Below are positions 1-7,838 of a DNA stretch of 43,368 nucleotides, one piece after another (the first letter of the stretch is position 1; each line of letters opens with the position of its first letter). The stretch spans positions 1 through 43,368 of the forward strand of contig NZ_VTTO01000030.1 of NCBI RefSeq assembly GCF_008364825.1, in the 5' to 3' direction. Position numbers and translations under genes: made by a program. This DNA comes from Azospirillum sp. B21 (GTDB lineage: Bacteria > Pseudomonadota > Alphaproteobacteria > Azospirillales > Azospirillaceae). The notes under the pieces are model-generated. The model saw only the letters and a program-made list of their open reading frames with translations. It did no database searches and was not told the DNA's origin.

Positions 1-77
1 GCGGTGGCGACATTGCCGCCGTTCGCCATCTGATTGGCGAAGTCGCTGACCTGCCAGCCTGCTTGCTGAACGACGCC
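1..77. repeat. Terminal direct repeat, left copy (circular contig join)
   Basis: Bases 1-77 are identical to 43292-43368. The tape measure reading frame is continuous if the two copies are merged. An exact 77-base end overlap is what an assembler leaves when it closes a circle with a 77-base word, so this is most likely an assembly signature and not a biological terminal repeat. The unique genome would be 43,291 bp. Confidence 0.93.
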
Positions 78-560
78 ATTCAGACGCCTGGTGCTGGCGG
101 CTGCGCTCTCCTGCGCCACAACGGCGGCGCGTGTGGCCGCAATACCTGCGGCTATCGCCTGTGCCGACTGCTGGGAGGCCACGCTGGTGCGGCCATAAGC
201 CTGGGCGAGCATGCCCTGGATGCGGACAGCCTCCTCGGCCGACCGGTGGCCGTGCTGGACCTGCACGTCGACCGCCTCCAGAGCCCCTTCCAGCGTCTTG
301 TAGCTGCGGCGCAGGCGCTCGACAGATTGGGCATCCTGCTCCCGCTGCTGGTAGGCCTGCCGCTGCTCCTGGGTCAGCGCTGTATAGCCGCCCGCCAGCT
401 TGCCCGTGCTTGCGGTCAGCTGTTCCAGTTCCTGCCGGACATTGTCGACCTTCGTCTTGCCAAGCTGGTCGACCTGCTGGGTAATGCCCTCCAGGTCGCG
501 CTTTGCCTGCGCGACATCCGCCTCCACGCTGAAGCGGGCGGTCACGTTCCGTCCGGCCAT
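1..560 (-). CDS. Tail tape measure protein, N-terminal part (continues at 43368)
   Basis: This is the first 186 codons of the tape measure protein, which sets tail length and is packed in the tail tube. The frame opens at an ATG at 558-560 after an AGGA-containing leader, four bases after the stop of the frameshifted chaperone product at 565. It begins MAGRNVTARFSVEADVAQAK and continues as a Gln/Ala/Arg-rich helical, coiled-coil-like segment with no stop before base 1. The Met codon at 29 corresponds to position 43320 in the right repeat, so the frame joins the large open frame at the other end. Total length is about 1506 aa. Without circularisation the gene would be called about 177 residues too short. 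Confidence 0.93.
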   Translation of the reverse strand, partial: MAGRNVTARFSVEADVAQAKRDLEGITQQVDQLGKTKVDNVRQELEQLTASTGKLAGGYTALTQEQRQAYQQREQDAQSVERLRRSYKTLEGALEAVDVQVQHGHRSAEEAVRIQGMLAQAYGRTSVASQQSAQAIAAGIAATRAAVVAQESAAASTRRLNGVVQQAGWQVSDFANQMANGGNVAT

Positions 561-564
561 GGTG

Positions 565-891
565 TCACCGTTCCTGTTGGAGGAGTTCCGCCTCGGCCGC
601 GCTCATGATCTCGAAGGCGTCGAGCATGATGGCGGCCTGATCGCCGTAGCCGCCGGCTTCCGGCAGATGGCCGGCGGCGGGGATGATGCCGGCGGCCATG
701 CCGCCGATCCGCCCTGGGTGGGGGCGGTAGGCGCGCCAGTAGCGCACCATCTCAAGATCCCCGTCGGTCAGGCCGAGGCGGGGATTTCGCTCGTGGCGCT
801 CTCCGTAGAGGAGCCACGCGGAGCCGTCAGGTGCTTCTGCGCCGTCCGGGAAGGCCTCGGGCTGGAGGCTGACCGCGACGGCGATGCGGAG
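565..891 (-). CDS. Tail assembly chaperone, -1 frameshift extension (T domain)
   Basis: This frame has no stop between the slippery site at 891-897 and the TGA at 565-567, giving 108 codons. It is in the -1 frame relative to the upstream chaperone gene, and a slip at A AAA AAC would fuse it to 217 upstream residues, for about 325 aa. The end of the product (from MVRYWRAY onward) resembles small DUF1799-type proteins found between chaperone and tape measure genes; that family link is from memory. By analogy with lambda gpG/gpGT, the extended product would bind the tape measure and recruit tail tube protein. A separate start at the ATG at 750 is possible, but the open frame upstream of it favours frameshifting. 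Confidence 0.85.
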   Translation of the reverse strand, partial: LRIAVAVSLQPEAFPDGAEAPDGSAWLLYGERHERNPRLGLTDGDLEMVRYWRAYRPHPGRIGGMAAGIIPAAGHLPEAGGYGDQAAIMLDAFEIMSAAEAELLQQER

Positions 892-1541
892 TTTTTTTCC
901 AGCGCCTTGGTCGGGCGCATCAGGTTCATCGCCTTGAAGCCGATCGCCTGCATCTCGCCCTCTTCCAGGGCGGCCAGCGTCTCGTCGGTGGTGAGATTGC
1001 CACGCCGCGCGAAGGGGGCGTCGACGTTCTCCCAGCCGAGCAGGAAGTGCCGGCAGGCCACGATGGGCGCGACCGACAGATAGAACTCCTGATCACCCTC
1101 AAGCGCGGCAAAGCGCCCGCCCAGCGCTCGGGCAACACGGGTGATGCCGGGCCAACGGTCGCGGACCTCAGGGGCGGCGTCGGCAGGCCGACCGGCCGCC
1201 TCGACCTCATCAACGATGGCCAGCAGCTCCGTCAGGTTCACCGGGGCGACCGCCTCCAGGTCCTCACGCAGCGCGGCGTAGAGGGTGGCGTCGCCGGCAT
1301 AGGTGGCGCCAGTGGCCGTCAGGTCGCGGCGGAAGGCGGCGCGCTGCAGGTGGCTGGCGACAGCCAGCAGATAGACCGGCTGCGGCGCCGCGTCGATCTC
1401 GTCCTGCACCTTGCCGATCTGACGCCCCAGCGCCTCGCGCTGTTCGTCGGTGGTTGCCTCGTCGAGGCGAGCTTGCAGCCAGTTCAGCAGTTCAACGCGC
1501 GGGGTGAAGCGGACCACGTCCTTGGCGGAGATAGGGAGCAT
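768..1541 (-). CDS. Tail assembly chaperone (gpG-like), zero-frame product
   Basis: About 257 aa, lying between the major tail protein and the tape measure gene, the standard place for the siphovirus tail assembly chaperone. The first ~210 residues look like a normal helical protein. After ALEKN (the AAC of the slippery site) the zero frame becomes Ser/Arg/Pro-rich and unlike a folded protein, as expected downstream of a frameshift site. The start at 1541 (MLPISAKD) is preferred because AGAGG lies nine bases upstream; ATGs at 1550 and 1589 are in frame but have no well-placed ribosome site. Function is assigned from position, length and the frameshift signal rather than from strong sequence recognition. 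Confidence 0.82.
   Translation of the reverse strand: MLPISAKDVVRFTPRVELLNWLQARLDEATTDEQREALGRQIGKVQDEIDAAPQPVYLLAVASHLQRAAFRRDLTATGATYAGDATLYAALREDLEAVAPVNLTELLAIVDEVEAAGRPADAAPEVRDRWPGITRVARALGGRFAALEGDQEFYLSVAPIVACRHFLLGWENVDAPFARRGNLTTDETLAALEEGEMQAIGFKAMNLMRPTKALEKNSASPSRSASSPRPSRTAQKHLTAPRGSSTESATSEIPASA
841..899 (-). promoter_or_regulatory. -1 programmed ribosomal frameshift signal
   Basis: On the minus strand the zero frame reads CTG GAA AAA AAC TCC, so 897-891 is the canonical slippery heptamer A AAA AAC in the correct phase. Eight bases later comes a stem GCCGTC (882-877) pairing with GACGGC (846-841). It encloses a second perfect stem GCCTC (869-865) with GAGGC (858-854) around a six-base loop. 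The -1 frame is open from here to 565. Heptamer, spacing and downstream structure match known bacterial and phage -1 sites. Confidence 0.88.
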
Positions 1542-1669
1542 GGAAGTCATCCTCTGTCGGGGAGGGTTAGGTGCGGGCGGAGCCGACATCTCCGCCCGCG
1601 TGGGCGCACGAAAGCGCCCCGTCGGCCGAAGCCGACAGGCTTTCCCGGTGCCGGCCGGGGTCTCGGGTG
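1542..1669 (-). terminator. Hairpin cluster between major tail and chaperone genes
   Basis: Three stem-loops lie in this gap: GTCGGC/GCCGAC (1621-1636; TTCG tetraloop on the minus strand), GGGCGC/GCGCCC (1602-1619) and GGCGGA/TCCGCC (about 1577-1596). There is no good T run, so this is probably a partial terminator or RNA-processing/stability element. It would lower chaperone expression relative to the abundant tail tube protein. Confidence 0.5.
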
Positions 1670-2824
1670 TCAGTGAATGCAGATAAAGGCGCCAGCGTCC
1701 TGACCGGTGCAGGCGAACTGGTGCGTGTTGGTCAGCAGCCCGTTGCGGTCACCCGGCTGCAGGTTGGTGTAGAAGGCCGCCGGGATGGTCAGGCCGACGC
1801 GGTTGCCGGCCGCCTGACCATAGCTGGCGTGGATGATCTGCTGGGTTCCGGCCCGCAGCGCCGCCATGCTGTCGCGGGTGGCGATCAGCGTCTCCAGCGG
1901 GTCGCAGCTGCCGGTCATGTTGCGGGCGGTGATGATGGAGGGGTCGAAGCCCTCGGCCGCGTTCGGGTTGTCGGGGTTCGTCATCTGGTTGCCGAACTCG
2001 ACCGACAGCGACGCCATGGCCGAGACCACGCGGTTGACCAGGGCCTTGCCACCCTTCCACACCGGCGGGCGGGTGGCGTCGTAGACCAGACCGCCCGGCA
2101 CCGCCGCATCCGTCTTGCTGACGAACATGCCTGTGAAGGTGAAGCTGATCCTGCCCACGTTGCCGCTGGTCAGGCGCAGCGTCGCGTTGCCGCGGCAGCC
2201 CGCCACCTTGTAGAGCACCCCGTCCTGGTAGAGGTAGAAGGTCAGGGACGGGATGGAGACCGAGGCCGGCTTGTAGAGCACGTTCACCGGCACCTGATAG
2301 CTGGTGCCGGTCGACAGCGCCGTGCCGAACTGGTCGGCGAGCGTTGCCACCTTGCCGGCGCTGTAGTCCGCCACGAAGGAGGTGGCGCCGGCCGCTGGGT
2401 TGCCGGTCAGCAGCAGCGGCATGCCGCGGTAGGCCTGGGCGGTTCCGCTGGCGCCGGCGCCGAGCGTCAGGCTGGTGGTGGTACCGGCGGTGGCGGCCTC
2501 GACCGCAACGGGCACGGCGGTGGAGGTGATGGTCTCCGCCCAGCCGCAGGCCTTCAGCAGCTTGCCCCATTCCGGGGCGGTACCGGCGACGCCCGAGCCC
2601 TTCAGCAGGACGTCGAAAGTCAGCTGCACCGTCATGCCGCCGGTGATCGGACCGCGGCCGTCCAGGCTGCCGGTCACCTCGTTGGTCTGCACGGTGTTCG
2701 GGTTGAAGCTGATCTGCGGGTTCTCGACCAGCACAGCATCGGTGCCGGCCACCGGCGAGGCATCGACGCCTTCGGTGGTCTCGATCTTCGCCAGCAGGGC
2801 GGCATTGCGGGAGCGCAGGGCCAT
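1670..2824 (-). CDS. Major tail (tail tube) protein
   Basis: 384 aa. The start ATG at 2824 follows AAGGAG at a good distance. The protein begins MALRSRNAALLAKIETTEG and contains the segment typical of phage tail tube proteins: DAVLVENPQISFNPNTVQ followed by a GP(I)TGGMT stretch and a beta-rich, Gly/Thr/Ala-rich body. It would polymerise into the tail tube around the tape measure protein. It sits directly upstream of the chaperone pair, as in lambda V-G-T-H. The middle (about residues 105-180) is very Ala/Gly/Thr-rich and may be an inserted surface domain. Confidence 0.85.
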   Translation of the reverse strand: MALRSRNAALLAKIETTEGVDASPVAGTDAVLVENPQISFNPNTVQTNEVTGSLDGRGPITGGMTVQLTFDVLLKGSGVAGTAPEWGKLLKACGWAETITSTAVPVAVEAATAGTTTSLTLGAGASGTAQAYRGMPLLLTGNPAAGATSFVADYSAGKVATLADQFGTALSTGTSYQVPVNVLYKPASVSIPSLTFYLYQDGVLYKVAGCRGNATLRLTSGNVGRISFTFTGMFVSKTDAAVPGGLVYDATRPPVWKGGKALVNRVVSAMASLSVEFGNQMTNPDNPNAAEGFDPSIITARNMTGSCDPLETLIATRDSMAALRAGTQQIIHASYGQAAGNRVGLTIPAAFYTNLQPGDRNGLLTNTHQFACTGQDAGAFICIH

Positions 2825-2836
2825 GGCGGGAACTCC

Positions 2837-3031
2837 TTACTCGGCCACGGGCGCGGTCGGCGCCTCGCTGGCGGGCCGACGGCCCTTGGTGATGGTCGCC
2901 GGAGAAGCGGCGGCTTCGGCGGCCTTACGCTCTTCCTCGGTCAGGTTGACGAGCTGGTCGCCGTCGCGAAGCTCGAAGCTATGAGCAGGCGTCGGCGCCA
3001 CCGCCGCCTCCCGATGGGACGGAATGTCCAT
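2837..3031 (-). CDS. Small acidic/Ala-Pro-rich protein in tail operon
   Basis: 64 aa (MDIPSHREAAVAPTP...). The start at 3031 is chosen because GGAGAG precedes it; a longer frame from 3178 overlaps the terminator gene and is low-complexity. It lies 12 bases before the major tail gene and 25 bases after the stop of the tail terminator-like gene. There is a short FELRDGDQLVNLTEEE segment and a Lys/Arg/Ala tail. I do not recognise a family; similar small proteins of unknown role occur beside tail tube genes. Confidence 0.6.
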   Translation of the reverse strand: MDIPSHREAAVAPTPAHSFELRDGDQLVNLTEEERKAAEAAASPATITKGRRPASEAPTAPVAE

Positions 3032-3056
3032 GAGTGCTCTCCGGATGGGTGGAAGG

Positions 3057-3530
3057 TCAGGGGGCGAAGGCGTAGGGGTTGCCGGGCCGGGTCCAGTATT
3101 CGACGTCATAGGCGGCGAAGATGTCGCCCACGCCGCCGATCCCGTCCCCGTCAGCCGCGCCTTGATCGGCATCGGCAAGGTTCACGTCCACCGCCACGCC
3201 CCCTAGGGTCGGGTCGGCTTCCACGGCGCGCTGCAGGGCGGCCCACATATCGGAAAGGGCTTGGTCCAGGGCCTCGTCCGTGCCGGCCTTCAGCATGGCA
3301 GTGACCGTGATCCGCTCGATGTTGCGGGTCACTGCGGCGCTTGATTGCTCCGACGCGGCCGGACCGGACCGCATCACCAAGGCCGGCAGTTGGTCGGCGT
3401 CATCGTCCTCAGACAGCGGCTTGCGGCGCGCCCGGTAGACCTTGATCGTGCCGGGGACGTTCTCCGCCGCGACGGTGCCGAGCATCGTCAGGAAGGCGGA
3501 CAGCACCTGCTCGCGAACGGATGTTGGCAT
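3057..3530 (-). CDS. Tail terminator / minor tail protein U-like
   Basis: 157 aa. The start ATG at 3530 overlaps the stop of the upstream gene (TGATG), showing translational coupling. It begins MPTSVREQVLSAFLTMLG and ends DVEYWTRPGNPYAFAP, the arrangement seen in many siphovirus tail completion/terminator proteins (helix first, then beta strands ending in an aromatic-rich YxTxxGxPY stretch). It would cap the finished tail tube for head joining. Call rests on position between the joining and major tail proteins plus the terminal motif. Confidence 0.7.
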   Translation of the reverse strand: MPTSVREQVLSAFLTMLGTVAAENVPGTIKVYRARRKPLSEDDDADQLPALVMRSGPAASEQSSAAVTRNIERITVTAMLKAGTDEALDQALSDMWAALQRAVEADPTLGGVAVDVNLADADQGAADGDGIGGVGDIFAAYDVEYWTRPGNPYAFAP

Positions 3531-3838
3531 CAGCGCAACTCCAGGCGCCAGAGCAGCCGATCGGCGTCCGGCCGGCTGGCCTTCTGGATCGTGTAGGTCT
3601 TCCCGCCGACAGTCAGGCTTCCGCCCTCCTTCATCACCGGGATCTCGGAGACCTGAACCTCTGCGATCCGGCTGATGGCGGTCACCTCCGCGTCGCCCCC
3701 GCGCCAATCCGTGTCCGGCTGGCGGAAGATGGCGCGACAGGGGGCGGCGGAAGACCCGCCGGGGGCGGTGTAGGCGGCGTCCGACGCCATGTTCGGGTCA
3801 GCGAACAGGACGCCGAACATGGCGTCGAAGACGCTCAC
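3530..3838 (-). CDS. Head-tail joining protein (FII-like)
   Basis: 102 aa, starting MSVFDAMFGVLFADPNMASDAAYT. The form (short helical start, then FRQPDTDWRGGDAEV, then a small beta domain with GKTYTIQKASRPDADRLLWRLEL) matches lambda FII/Gifsy-2-type joining proteins, which bind the connector and the tail terminator. It is two bases downstream of the DUF2190 gene and overlaps the next gene by one base. Confidence 0.72.
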   Translation of the reverse strand: MSVFDAMFGVLFADPNMASDAAYTAPGGSSAAPCRAIFRQPDTDWRGGDAEVTAISRIAEVQVSEIPVMKEGGSLTVGGKTYTIQKASRPDADRLLWRLELR

Positions 3839-3840
3839 GG

Positions 3841-4170
3841 TTACACCGTCCCGTTCAGGCGGACGTTGCCGGTGGCCGACGGGTTGGCTGCCGCCGCCAT
3901 GGCGCAGCCAATCAGCGTGTTGCCGGTCGCCGTGGCGGTGACAACCTTGTTGGTATTGTCCCAGTAGACCTTCGCGCCGACGGTCCAGGCCTCCGCGCTG
4001 TTCTTGGCGAGCGTGTAAACGCCCTCGGTGCAGAGGTCGACATCGGCGCCGCTGGCAACGGTCGTGGAGGCGACGCCGAACAGGGCGCCAACCAGGCAGC
4101 CGGCGCCGCTGACCACGTCATAGGGGGCGGCGACGGTCACCGTCTTGCCGGGCTGAATGAAATTCTTCAT
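3841..4170 (-). CDS. DUF2190 family capsid-associated protein
   Basis: 109 aa (MKNFIQPGKTVTVAAPYDVVSGAGCLVG...). The pattern PGKTVTVAAPYDVVSG, then VDLCTEGVYTLAKNS, then GAKVYWDNTNKVVTAT is characteristic of DUF2190. That family usually lies next to the capsid gene and is thought to be a capsid decoration or cement protein; some databases mislabel it RecA-like. It follows the capsid fusion gene here, consistent with a decoration role. Confidence 0.88.
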   Translation of the reverse strand: MKNFIQPGKTVTVAAPYDVVSGAGCLVGALFGVASTTVASGADVDLCTEGVYTLAKNSAEAWTVGAKVYWDNTNKVVTATATGNTLIGCAMAAAANPSATGNVRLNGTV

Positions 4171-4239
4171 CGCTGGTTCTCCAGAAACGGCGAAGGCGCC
4201 GCAGCAGGCGCCTTCATGCCGTCATTGTGGGGTGGTGGT

Positions 4240-6144
4240 TCAGTTGCCGGCGTTGCGGTATCCGCCCCGGTAGTCGACCGCGCCGCAGCCGAAGTCCAGG
4301 GTGATGCGCAGCGCCACGCCGTCGGTCCGGAAGCCCTCTTCGGTCATGAAGCGGGGGCCGGGGTTGCCTGCCAGATAGCCGTAGATGAACACCTCGGCGA
4401 CGGCGGGATCGGCGAACAGCCACCAAGCGTTGCCGGTGATATTGGCGTCGGCCACGGTGGAGAGGCGCCCGGAGAACGGATTGACGTTGCCGGCCTGCTG
4501 CGGCTGGATCGCGGCGACCAGCTGCTCCGCCTCGGTCTCCTTGTCCGGACCGCACAGGATCACGGACGGGGTGATGTTCAGCTTCAGGCCGTCCATGCTG
4601 GTCTGCTTGCGCATGGCCGCCCGGCCAGCACCGATCGCCGCGACATCGATGGCGGTCCCGGCGCCGGCAAGGTTGCCGTGGCCCGCGTGGAACACGGCCT
4701 TGTTGTCCGACAGGGTCGGACCGGCGCCGCTGTTCTTCAGCATCATGGCGTAGAAGGTCGCGTTTTCGAAATCGGCCACGCGGCGCGACGCCATGCCGAC
4801 CAGATCGGCGAAGGCCATCAGGTCGTCGTTCACCAGCACGCGGCGGCTGATGTTGACGATGCGGCCGAAGCTGGACAGCGTCACCTGCTCGCGGCCTTCG
4901 GAGATGGTGCCGTCCTTGATTTCGCCCGTCTCGCCATACTCCAGCAGCGGCGGGAAGTCGCCGGCCTGCAGGAACTTGTGCGGCTTGAAGTCATTGAAAT
5001 CGCGCCGCTTGGCGAGGCGCCGATAGGTCGGCTCCGCCTGCTGGTAGGACTGACGCAGCACCTTGTTCGCGGCGGCCTCCAGCAGCAGCGGGAAGTCCGA
5101 CGTGCTGTGCATGGCACGGCGCAGGATTTCGTCCGGGTTCCGCGAGCGGATGCCGCACAGGTCGGCCGCCATCTCCAGCATGCGGACGTCCATGTACTGG
5201 CGGGCGCGCTCGTTCTCGGGGGTCGAGTAGGTCGCGCGGGCAACAATGGCGTCCGCCATGGCCGAGCGGACTGCCGCCGGATCGTCATGGGAAATGCCGA
5301 CGCGGATGGAGGAGGTGGGCGCCTGCTCCGAGCGGGCAGCCAGGGCAGCCAGAGCGGCGGTGTTGACGGCCTCGGCGGTGGAGCCGCCGTCCACATGGGT
5401 GCGGATGAAATCGGCGCCCAGGGCGTGACGCTGCGCCACGTCGTTGACATGGGCGATGCGGGCGCGCTCGGCCGCGATGGCGGCGCTCACCGCGGCGGCA
5501 TCGGCGCCAACGGCACGGGTGTTGTCAACGGGCAGCTCGGTGCCCGGCTCGTGCTGGACGGTGTCCGGCATGGTGCTCTCCTGGGTGGCGGGCTTTGCCC
5601 GGTTGATGAACTCGCAAGGGGTGGACAGATCGGCGGAGCGGGTGCCCGCCCCGGCATCGGCGCCGATCGGCACCATGGACAGCTCCATCGGCTGCCAATC
5701 GATGGCGCGGTAGGTCGGCAAGGCGCCTTCCTCCTGCGTCACCTCGAACTTCCGCACGGCGTAGCCGACGGAAACGTTTCGGATGATCCCGGTTCGAACG
5801 TCGTTCCAGAACGGCTCGACGTCGGGGCGTTCCGAGAAGCGCACCAGGGCGGTGCCTTGATTGCCGTCCACTGCGGCCCGCTCGACCACGCCGATGACCT
5901 GGCTGAGGTCATACTGGCCGTGGGCGTTCAGCAGCGGCGCGCCGCTGTTGAGCCGGGTCAGGTCGCAGTGCTCGGGATCGAGCGACAGCACTTCCATGAA
6001 GCGCTCGCCCGTCCGGTAGTTGACGCGCGGCACTCCGGCACCGGTCGACCAGACCAGTTCGACGGTGCGCGCGCTCTCATCAACGGTTCGGACCGCTGCA
6101 GCGCGCGTCTGCATCGGAAGGTCCTGGATCAGGCTATCAGGCAT
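4240..6144 (-). CDS. Prohead serine protease / major capsid protein fusion
   Basis: 634 aa. Residues about 10-170 form a U35 prohead protease-like domain with the likely catalytic His75 (LLNAHGQ) and Ser125 (RNVSVGY), followed by a helical delta/scaffold-like segment rich in Ala and Arg (about 192-300). An HK97-like capsid domain comes next (RRDFNDFKPHKF, SRRVLVNDDL, DFENATFYAMML, and a C-terminal GFRTDGVALRITLDFGCGAVDYRGG). Fused protease-capsid proteins are a known phage family. An ATG at 5571 (Met192) with a strong upstream AGGAGAG would also yield a 443-aa protein lacking the protease. The start at 6144 overlaps the portal gene by eight bases. Confidence 0.93.
   Translation of the reverse strand: MPDSLIQDLPMQTRAAAVRTVDESARTVELVWSTGAGVPRVNYRTGERFMEVLSLDPEHCDLTRLNSGAPLLNAHGQYDLSQVIGVVERAAVDGNQGTALVRFSERPDVEPFWNDVRTGIIRNVSVGYAVRKFEVTQEEGALPTYRAIDWQPMELSMVPIGADAGAGTRSADLSTPCEFINRAKPATQESTMPDTVQHEPGTELPVDNTRAVGADAAAVSAAIAAERARIAHVNDVAQRHALGADFIRTHVDGGSTAEAVNTAALAALAARSEQAPTSSIRVGISHDDPAAVRSAMADAIVARATYSTPENERARQYMDVRMLEMAADLCGIRSRNPDEILRRAMHSTSDFPLLLEAAANKVLRQSYQQAEPTYRRLAKRRDFNDFKPHKFLQAGDFPPLLEYGETGEIKDGTISEGREQVTLSSFGRIVNISRRVLVNDDLMAFADLVGMASRRVADFENATFYAMMLKNSGAGPTLSDNKAVFHAGHGNLAGAGTAIDVAAIGAGRAAMRKQTSMDGLKLNITPSVILCGPDKETEAEQLVAAIQPQQAGNVNPFSGRLSTVADANITGNAWWLFADPAVAEVFIYGYLAGNPGPRFMTEEGFRTDGVALRITLDFGCGAVDYRGGYRNAGN
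5569..5585 (-). promoter_or_regulatory. Internal ribosome binding site and start for capsid within the fusion gene
   Basis: On the minus strand CCCAGGAGAGCACC immediately precedes ATG at 5571, in frame with the fusion gene (Met192, MPDTVQHEP). Shine-Dalgarno quality and spacing are as good as for the genuine gene starts in this operon. Initiation here would make scaffold segment plus capsid without protease. Confidence 0.62.
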
Positions 6145-7615
6145 TCGAAGGGTCTCCCTGCTGCGCTCCGCCGGCCTTCGTCACCTTGCGGGGGTCGGTG
6201 TCCAGAACGACGCCTGCGTCATCCATCGCGGCGTTGATCCGGGCGATGTCGGCGAGCTGCTGCTTGGGGTCATAGCCCCACCGGGCAACGAACTGGTCCC
6301 AGGTGTAGCGGCCCGTGCGGACGGCCAGAATGTCGGCGGTCATGTCCTTGACCGGGTCGATCGGCTCATGAGCCGGCGGGCTCCACTCGACCGGGTATTC
6401 GCCGGCCGGCAGACTGCCGGACAGGATCGCGGTCTCAATGAACCGGCGCCAGACGGGCGCGCAGAACATCGGGATGAGCATCTGCCACTGCGCCTGCTCG
6501 ACCAGCCGACGGAACTCCACCTTCCCCGCCCGCAGGCTGGAGTAGTTAGCCTGCCGCAGGTCCCCGGTCATCTGGTCGTAGGTCACCCCGGTGCCGACCG
6601 CCATGGCCATCAGCGCGTGGAGCGTGAAGGGGTCGAAGCTGGGCGATGCAGTCGGGTTCAGGAACTCGACGCTCTCGCCCGGCCGAAGATACGGGACCAT
6701 GCCCGGCTCCATGCCCTCCACCCGCCTGCCGTCCTCCGTCTCGCTGGTGACGCCGATCGGGTTCTGCCCGCCGTCGTCGGCCTGCGTCACGACCATCCCG
6801 ATGCAGGCTTCCATCCTGGCCCGGACGATGGCCGCCTCGTGGAAGTCGTCCAAGTCGCGCGCCTTCAGCAGCACCGGGGCGAACCACGGCACGCCACGAA
6901 CCTGCCCGGTCCGCAGCTTGCGATAGACGTGCATCACCTCCGAGGCGTCCACCACGTTGCTGGACAGGCCCTGCGCCGTGAGGCTGTAGGGATCTCCGGG
7001 ATGGGAGTTGAACAGCCAGTAGCCCGTCCGCCGGTCCAGCGGGTCGAACTCTACGCCCTGGATGGTGCGGCGCCCGGTCAACGCGCTGTCGCGCGAGGCG
7101 TCAAGATAGTCGCCCTCCAGGACCTGCACCTGATAGGGAACCGGCAGGCGGTCTTCCGGCCGGCGGTTGCGGTGCCGCGCCAGCACCTCGCCGCCCTCCA
7201 CGACGGTCCGCATGACGAGGGCCTGCAGGCCGGCAAAGTCCAACTGGCCTTCGGCATCGCACTGGGCAGACCAGCGCTGGAACAGCGCGTCAACGCGCCT
7301 GTCCAGCGCGTCATCGCCGGCCCGGCTTTGCGGCATGATGCCGGTCCCGACCACGTTGGCGGCCCAAATGTCCACCACACGGGCTGCATAGGGGTTGTTG
7401 CGCACCAGATCGCGCGAGCGGGAGCGCAGGCGCGCCAGGGCGGGGCCGATCTCAGCATTTGCGGAGGTGCCGGAGGTGTTCCAGCCATCCGTCCGCCGGC
7501 CGGTGACGGCGCCTTCATAGCTGCGCGTCATCAGCCCCATGGCGACGCGCGCACGTGCCCGCTTCGCGCCGGCCTCCGGGGAGAGCCAGCCGATAGCCTT
7601 GTCCAGGATGTTCAT
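6137..7615 (-). CDS. Phage portal protein, lambda B family
   Basis: 492 aa. It begins MNILDKAIGWLSPEAGAKRA and shows hallmark lambda-family portal segments: RSRSRDLVRNNPYAARVVDIWAANVVGTGI near residues 65-95, a GEVLARHRNRR stretch, LEGDYLD, GVEFDPLDRRTGYWLF, VPWFAPVLLKARDLDDFHEAAIVRARMEACIG and MTGDLRQANYSSLRAGKVEFRR. Twelve copies form the ring at the capsid vertex through which DNA is packaged. It starts four bases after the gpW-like gene. Confidence 0.96.
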   Translation of the reverse strand: MNILDKAIGWLSPEAGAKRARARVAMGLMTRSYEGAVTGRRTDGWNTSGTSANAEIGPALARLRSRSRDLVRNNPYAARVVDIWAANVVGTGIMPQSRAGDDALDRRVDALFQRWSAQCDAEGQLDFAGLQALVMRTVVEGGEVLARHRNRRPEDRLPVPYQVQVLEGDYLDASRDSALTGRRTIQGVEFDPLDRRTGYWLFNSHPGDPYSLTAQGLSSNVVDASEVMHVYRKLRTGQVRGVPWFAPVLLKARDLDDFHEAAIVRARMEACIGMVVTQADDGGQNPIGVTSETEDGRRVEGMEPGMVPYLRPGESVEFLNPTASPSFDPFTLHALMAMAVGTGVTYDQMTGDLRQANYSSLRAGKVEFRRLVEQAQWQMLIPMFCAPVWRRFIETAILSGSLPAGEYPVEWSPPAHEPIDPVKDMTADILAVRTGRYTWDQFVARWGYDPKQQLADIARINAAMDDAGVVLDTDPRKVTKAGGAQQGDPSNA

Positions 7616-7619
7616 GGGT

Positions 7620-7835
7620 TCAGCCCCGAGAGAACTTGGTTACGCTGGTCCGGGTCGTGGCCCGCGCCGGCTGGAGCGGGTTCGGCACGCCAAGTGCCGT
7701 TGCCGTGGTGGCGATCGCCGTCTCCAGGTCCCGCATGGAGCGATAGTCCACCCGCTTGCCGTCGATGGTGACGCTGGTCGTGCCGGCGGCCCATGCGTTG
7801 ACCAGGGTGTTCAGGTGCGTCTGCGTCAGTGCCAT
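7620..7835 (-). CDS. gpW-like head-tail connector
   Basis: 71 aa (MALTQTHLNTLVNAWAAGTT...). Length, N-terminal helix followed by TSVTIDGKRVDYRSMRDLETAIATT and the position between terminase large subunit and portal match lambda gpW, which closes the portal after packaging and prepares it for tail joining. The overlapping frame 7612-7854 is a shadow. Confidence 0.85.
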   Translation of the reverse strand: MALTQTHLNTLVNAWAAGTTSVTIDGKRVDYRSMRDLETAIATTATALGVPNPLQPARATTRTSVTKFSRG

Positions 7836-7838
7836 GCT

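Noticed and set aside
1..77. Biological terminal redundancy
   Set aside because: An exact 77-base repeat inside the tape measure gene is much better explained by assembly overlap of a circular molecule than by packaging ends, which would be expected near terminase.
1571..3304. 577-codon plus-strand frame
   Set aside because: Antisense to the major tail protein and neighbours; Gly/Arg/Ala/His-rich with no recognisable domain. Similar long shadows at 4216-6237, 6020-7771, 8499-9944 and 38698-40317 were rejected for the same reason.
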